A stretch of DNA of 64,000 bases from Plastoroseomonas arctica (GTDB lineage: Bacteria > Pseudomonadota > Alphaproteobacteria > Acetobacterales > Acetobacteraceae): positions 1 to 64,000 of the forward strand of contig NZ_JAAEDH010000022.1 in the NCBI RefSeq assembly GCF_018128965.1, read 5' to 3'. The position numbers and the translations under genes are program-made. The notes under the pieces are model-generated. The model was given only the letters and a program-made list of their open reading frames with translations. It searched no databases and was not told the DNA's origin. The first letter of the stretch is position 1. The number at the start of each line of letters is the position of its first letter. Below are positions 61,225 to 64,000 of the stretch, one piece after another.

Positions 61225-63852
61225 TCACCTCTTGGCCGGTTTTGCCGGACGTGTCGCCGTCTCGATGGCGGCGCGCAGCGGCGTCGCGGCCGCCTCGAAG
61301 CCGGTCCAGGGATCGGCCGCCGCGGGCTTGCCGATCAGCGCGTCGATGCGCCACCCGGCGGGGTCGAGCGTCGGCTTGACCGCCGACCAGGCGATCGGCC
61401 GCGCGATCGGCGCCCCGGCCCGGGCGCGCGGCGACCAGGAGGCGATGGCCGTCGAGAGCCGGTCGTTGCGCAGGTAGTCGAGGAAGATCCGCCCGGTGCG
61501 CGCGCTCTTGGCCATGGTGGTCGTGTAGCGGCCGGGCGCGTCCTTCTCCATCATCCCGCAGACCAGCCGCGCGAATTGCTTGGTGGCCGCCCAGTCGGGC
61601 ACCTTGCCGCCGGTGTCGAGCGGGACGACGACGTGCAACCCCTTGCCGCCGGTGACGCGTGCGAAGGAGGTAAGGCCGAGCGCCTTCAGTCGGTCGCGCA
61701 GCTCCAGCGCGCCCGCAGCCACCGCCGCGAAGCCGAGCCCCTCGGCGGGGTCGAGGTCGAAGACCAGCCGCTCCGGCACATCCGGCCGGTCGGCGCGCGC
61801 GCCCCAGGGGTGCAGCTCCACGGCCGAGACCTGCGCCAGCGCCATCAGCCCGGCGACGTCGTCGATGCGCATGTAGGGCCTGGCCTGGCCCGCCACCTCC
61901 ACCGCGCCGATCAGCGGCGACTGGCCGCGCATGGCGTGTCGCTGGAAGAACACCTCGCCGCCGATGCCGTCCGGCGCCCGCAGGATCGACAGCGGCCGGC
62001 CCGCGATATGGTCCAGGATGCGGTCCGCGCAGCGCTCGAAATAGGCGGCGAGGTCGCCCTTCGTCAGCGCGCGATGCCCCTCCGTCTCCGGCCAGATGAT
62101 GCGTTCGGGATGGGTGAGCCTCGCGCCCGTGGGTCCCGTCTTGGCCGGCCTTGGGGCCTTTGGTGCTGCAGCAGGCTTTTCCGCGGGGGGATCCTCGCGC
62201 AGGGGCTGGTCGTCGGCCACCACCTCCTCCGCCGGCTTGTCCTCGCGCAGGCCGATGAAGCTTGCGTGGCGCAGGATGCCCGCATCGGTCCAGCCGCCAT
62301 AGGCGATCTCGACCACGAGCTCGGGCTCGACCCAGGTGACGTCGCTGGTGCGCTCGGGCTGGCGGCCGGCAAACGGGGTGGCCTTGCGCTGCAGCGGCTT
62401 CATCCGTGCGAGCAGCATCTCCGCCGTCCGCCCGGAATAGCCGGTGCCGACGCGGCCGAGATAGGCGAGCCCCTCGGCGCGGCGCGCCCCCACCAGCAGG
62501 GCGCCGAGCCCCTTGCCGGCCTTGTCGCGCGACCAGCCGCCGACGATGAATTCCTCCCGCCCGCGGCACTTCGCCTTCGTCCAGCTGTCGTTCCTGCCCG
62601 AGGCGTACGGCGCGTCGCCGCGCTTGGACACGATACCCTCCATCGACAGGCGGCAGGCGGAGGCCAGCACCGCCTCGCCGGGGGCGGTGAAGTGGTCGAG
62701 GTAGCGCAGCGATTTCGGGGCGCCGCGCAGCAGCTCCGCGAGGCGCGCCTTGCGGTCCAGCAGCGGATCGCCGCGGTAATCGCGGGTGCCGTCGTGCAGC
62801 AGGTCGAACAGGTAGAAGACGTAGTCCGGCTTCGTGTCGCCGGAGAGCATGGCCTGAAGCAGCGAAAAGCTTGGCTGGCCCTGATCGTCGAGCGCGACGA
62901 CCTCGCCGTCCAGCAGGCAGTTCGGCAGTGCGGCGGCGGTCTTGGCGAGATTGGCGAAGCGGTGCGTCCAGTCCAGGCCGGTGCGGGTGCGCAGCGCGGC
63001 GCGGCCGCCGGCGACGCGGAGCTGCACACGGTAGCCGTCGAGTTTCAGCTCGTGCAGCCAGGTCTCGCCGCGCGGCGGGCTCGCCACCAGGCGGCAGAGC
63101 TGCGGCGGTACGAAATCGGGCATCGCCGCGGGGTCGGCCTTGGCGGCGGGTGCCGCCTTCCGCGCTTTCGGTGCGGCGGCTTTCTCGACGGCGGGCTTGG
63201 CGTTGGCGGGCATCGCTTCCGGCGGCTTCGGCTTGGCCCTGGCGGCGCGGCCCTCGGGCTTGCCGCCTTCAATCTCCGCCATGGTCCGGCCGCTCGCGAC
63301 CGAGGTCTCCGCCTTCAGCACCGCGTCGCCCTCGCCGGGCGTCGCCATGCTGTCGCGTTCCTTGATGAGCAGCCAGTTGTGGCGTTCGGGCGGCTCGCCC
63401 GCGCGCGGCTTGAGCCGCACGAGCACGAAGCCACCCTTGAGCCGCTCGCCGGACAGGACGAACTTTATCTCGCCGCGCGCGAGGTCGGCGTCGACCGCGT
63501 CGGGATGCAGCGGCGCCCAGGCGCCACGATCCCAGATCTGCACCGTGCCGGCGCCGTAGCCCGGCTTCGGGATCGTGCCCTCGAAGCTGCCATAGTCGAG
63601 CGGGTGGTCCTCGACCTCCACCGCCAGGCGCTTGTCGCCGGGGTCGAGCGAGGGTCCCCGCGTCACCGCCCAGGATTTCAGCACCCCGCCCCATTCGAGC
63701 CGCAGGTCGTAGTGCAGACGCGTCGCGGCGTGGCGATGGACGATGAACTGCAGCGTGGCAGCGGGCTTGGCGGCCTTCCCTCGCGGCTCGGGCGTGCGCG
63801 CGAAATCCCGCTTGGCGTGATACGGCGCGAGCGGATCGGAGCGGGTCGCCAT
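61225..63852 (-). CDS. ligD: Multifunctional DNA ligase D
   Basis: This 875-residue LigD has the order phosphoesterase, ligase, polymerase. Residues 30-190 hold the 3'-phosphoesterase (FIVHRHAATRLHYDLRLEW). The ligase domain carries the adenylation motif ELKLDGYR near residue 250, followed by LLDGEVVAL, and MEGIVSKR and KAKCRGREEFIVGG in the OB-fold region. The C-terminal 280 residues are the archaeo-eukaryotic primase-like polymerase (RIIWPETEGH, RLVFDLDPAEG with the metal DxD, and ITGGKGLHVVVP-like text). It repairs double-strand breaks with Ku. An Ala/Pro/Lys-rich linker is at 193-230. The start is 3 nt after the stop of the presumed Ku gene. Confidence 0.95.
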   Translation of the reverse strand: MATRSDPLAPYHAKRDFARTPEPRGKAAKPAATLQFIVHRHAATRLHYDLRLEWGGVLKSWAVTRGPSLDPGDKRLAVEVEDHPLDYGSFEGTIPKPGYGAGTVQIWDRGAWAPLHPDAVDADLARGEIKFVLSGERLKGGFVLVRLKPRAGEPPERHNWLLIKERDSMATPGEGDAVLKAETSVASGRTMAEIEGGKPEGRAARAKPKPPEAMPANAKPAVEKAAAPKARKAAPAAKADPAAMPDFVPPQLCRLVASPPRGETWLHELKLDGYRVQLRVAGGRAALRTRTGLDWTHRFANLAKTAAALPNCLLDGEVVALDDQGQPSFSLLQAMLSGDTKPDYVFYLFDLLHDGTRDYRGDPLLDRKARLAELLRGAPKSLRYLDHFTAPGEAVLASACRLSMEGIVSKRGDAPYASGRNDSWTKAKCRGREEFIVGGWSRDKAGKGLGALLVGARRAEGLAYLGRVGTGYSGRTAEMLLARMKPLQRKATPFAGRQPERTSDVTWVEPELVVEIAYGGWTDAGILRHASFIGLREDKPAEEVVADDQPLREDPPAEKPAAAPKAPRPAKTGPTGARLTHPERIIWPETEGHRALTKGDLAAYFERCADRILDHIAGRPLSILRAPDGIGGEVFFQRHAMRGQSPLIGAVEVAGQARPYMRIDDVAGLMALAQVSAVELHPWGARADRPDVPERLVFDLDPAEGLGFAAVAAGALELRDRLKALGLTSFARVTGGKGLHVVVPLDTGGKVPDWAATKQFARLVCGMMEKDAPGRYTTTMAKSARTGRIFLDYLRNDRLSTAIASWSPRARAGAPIARPIAWSAVKPTLDPAGWRIDALIGKPAAADPWTGFEAAATPLRAAIETATRPAKPAKR

Positions 63853-63855
63853 TGA

Positions 63856-64000
63856 CTATCCGGTTGCGCGCTTGCGCGGCTTGGGCGCGGGCTTGGCCGC
63901 CGTCTTCGCCGTCGGCTTGGGGCTGGGCTTGGCCTTGGGCTTTTCCGCGGCGGCTTTCGCAGTCGGCTTCGCGGATTTCTGCGCGGCAGGCCGGCGCTGC
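63856..64000 (-). CDS. C-terminal fragment, probably Ku
   Basis: Only the last 47 codons are in the window, ending with TAG at 63856-63858. The translation is a Lys/Ala/Pro tail (KSAKPTAKAAAEKPKAKP and similar, ending KPRKRATG). Bacterial Ku proteins commonly end in such DNA-binding tails, and ku usually precedes ligD with tight spacing, as here. The core domain is outside the window, so the identity is inference. Confidence 0.6.
   Translation of the reverse strand, partial: QRRPAAQKSAKPTAKAAAEKPKAKPSPKPTAKTAAKPAPKPRKRATG

Noticed and set aside
61165-63855. A plus-strand open frame of about 900 codons
   Set aside because: It is antisense to ligD, has no domain motif, and the ligD frame has all catalytic motifs.

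Overview
The window is GC-rich, gene-dense DNA from an alphaproteobacterium, most likely an Acetobacteraceae member of the Roseomonas type. The family-level placement is inference. It rests on two good matches to the alphaproteobacterial EcfG general-stress promoter (GGAAC-N16-CGTT), an HWE-type histidine kinase, a DUF992 protein, orphan Bug-type solute-binding proteins and very strong G/C bias at third codon positions. No phage, insertion sequence, CRISPR array or replication origin was seen.

Layout. 1-134: an initiator tRNA-Met gene and its intrinsic terminator. 204-20475: one 14-gene minus-strand operon. It starts with a small RTX calcium-binding protein. It continues with five glycosyltransferases (two GT2, three GT4), a membrane-anchored module protein, two type I secretion ABC ATPases, an HlyD adaptor, two polysaccharide pyruvyl-transferase-like proteins (one fused to an AlgX/AlgJ-like domain) and accessory proteins. 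Most junctions are overlapping ATGA, TTGA or TGATG. It reads as a locus that makes, decorates and exports an RTX protein or an associated glycan. A regulator with a degenerate receiver domain (20632-21357) lies just upstream.

21715-28469: a complete eight-gene Nit1C nitrilase cluster (MSMEG_0572, nitrilase, MSMEG_0568 radical SAM, MSMEG_0567 GNAT, AIR-synthase-like, MSMEG_0565 glycosyltransferase, MSMEG_0570, MSMEG_0569 flavoprotein). It is preceded by a near-perfect sigma-54 promoter with 11-bp-spaced direct repeats behind it. A MocR/PdxR regulator (28858-30267) is divergent. A pair of inverted intergenic repeat elements lies between them, and a third copy is at 50964-51006.

30274-40015: a branched-chain/aromatic-acid-type ABC uptake operon (livG, acyl-CoA synthetase, livH, livM, binding protein, livF, PaaK-like ligase) following glpD. 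40080-47646: a DUF2891 protein, an HxlR regulator divergent from a YceI protein, a YtcJ-like amidohydrolase with a Cys/His-rich tail, a Bug-type binding protein, a D-aminopeptidase-like hydrolase and a carboxymuconolactone-decarboxylase-family protein.

47809-55126: a PhnD-PhnE-PhnC-type transporter plus an atypical metallophosphatase converges on a five-gene operon (radical SAM, DUF547, MauE-like, chalcone-isomerase-like, second radical SAM). No function is known to me for this combination, and it is the other strong candidate for an undescribed system. 55371-56720: an orphan UgpB-like binding protein.

56760-61120: a stress block, with two divergent EcfG-type promoters driving a PepSY-like protein (and probably a YflT-like protein behind it) and a DUF992 protein, next to an HWE sensor kinase. 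61225-64000: LigD of bacterial non-homologous end joining, preceded by the lysine-rich end of what is probably Ku.
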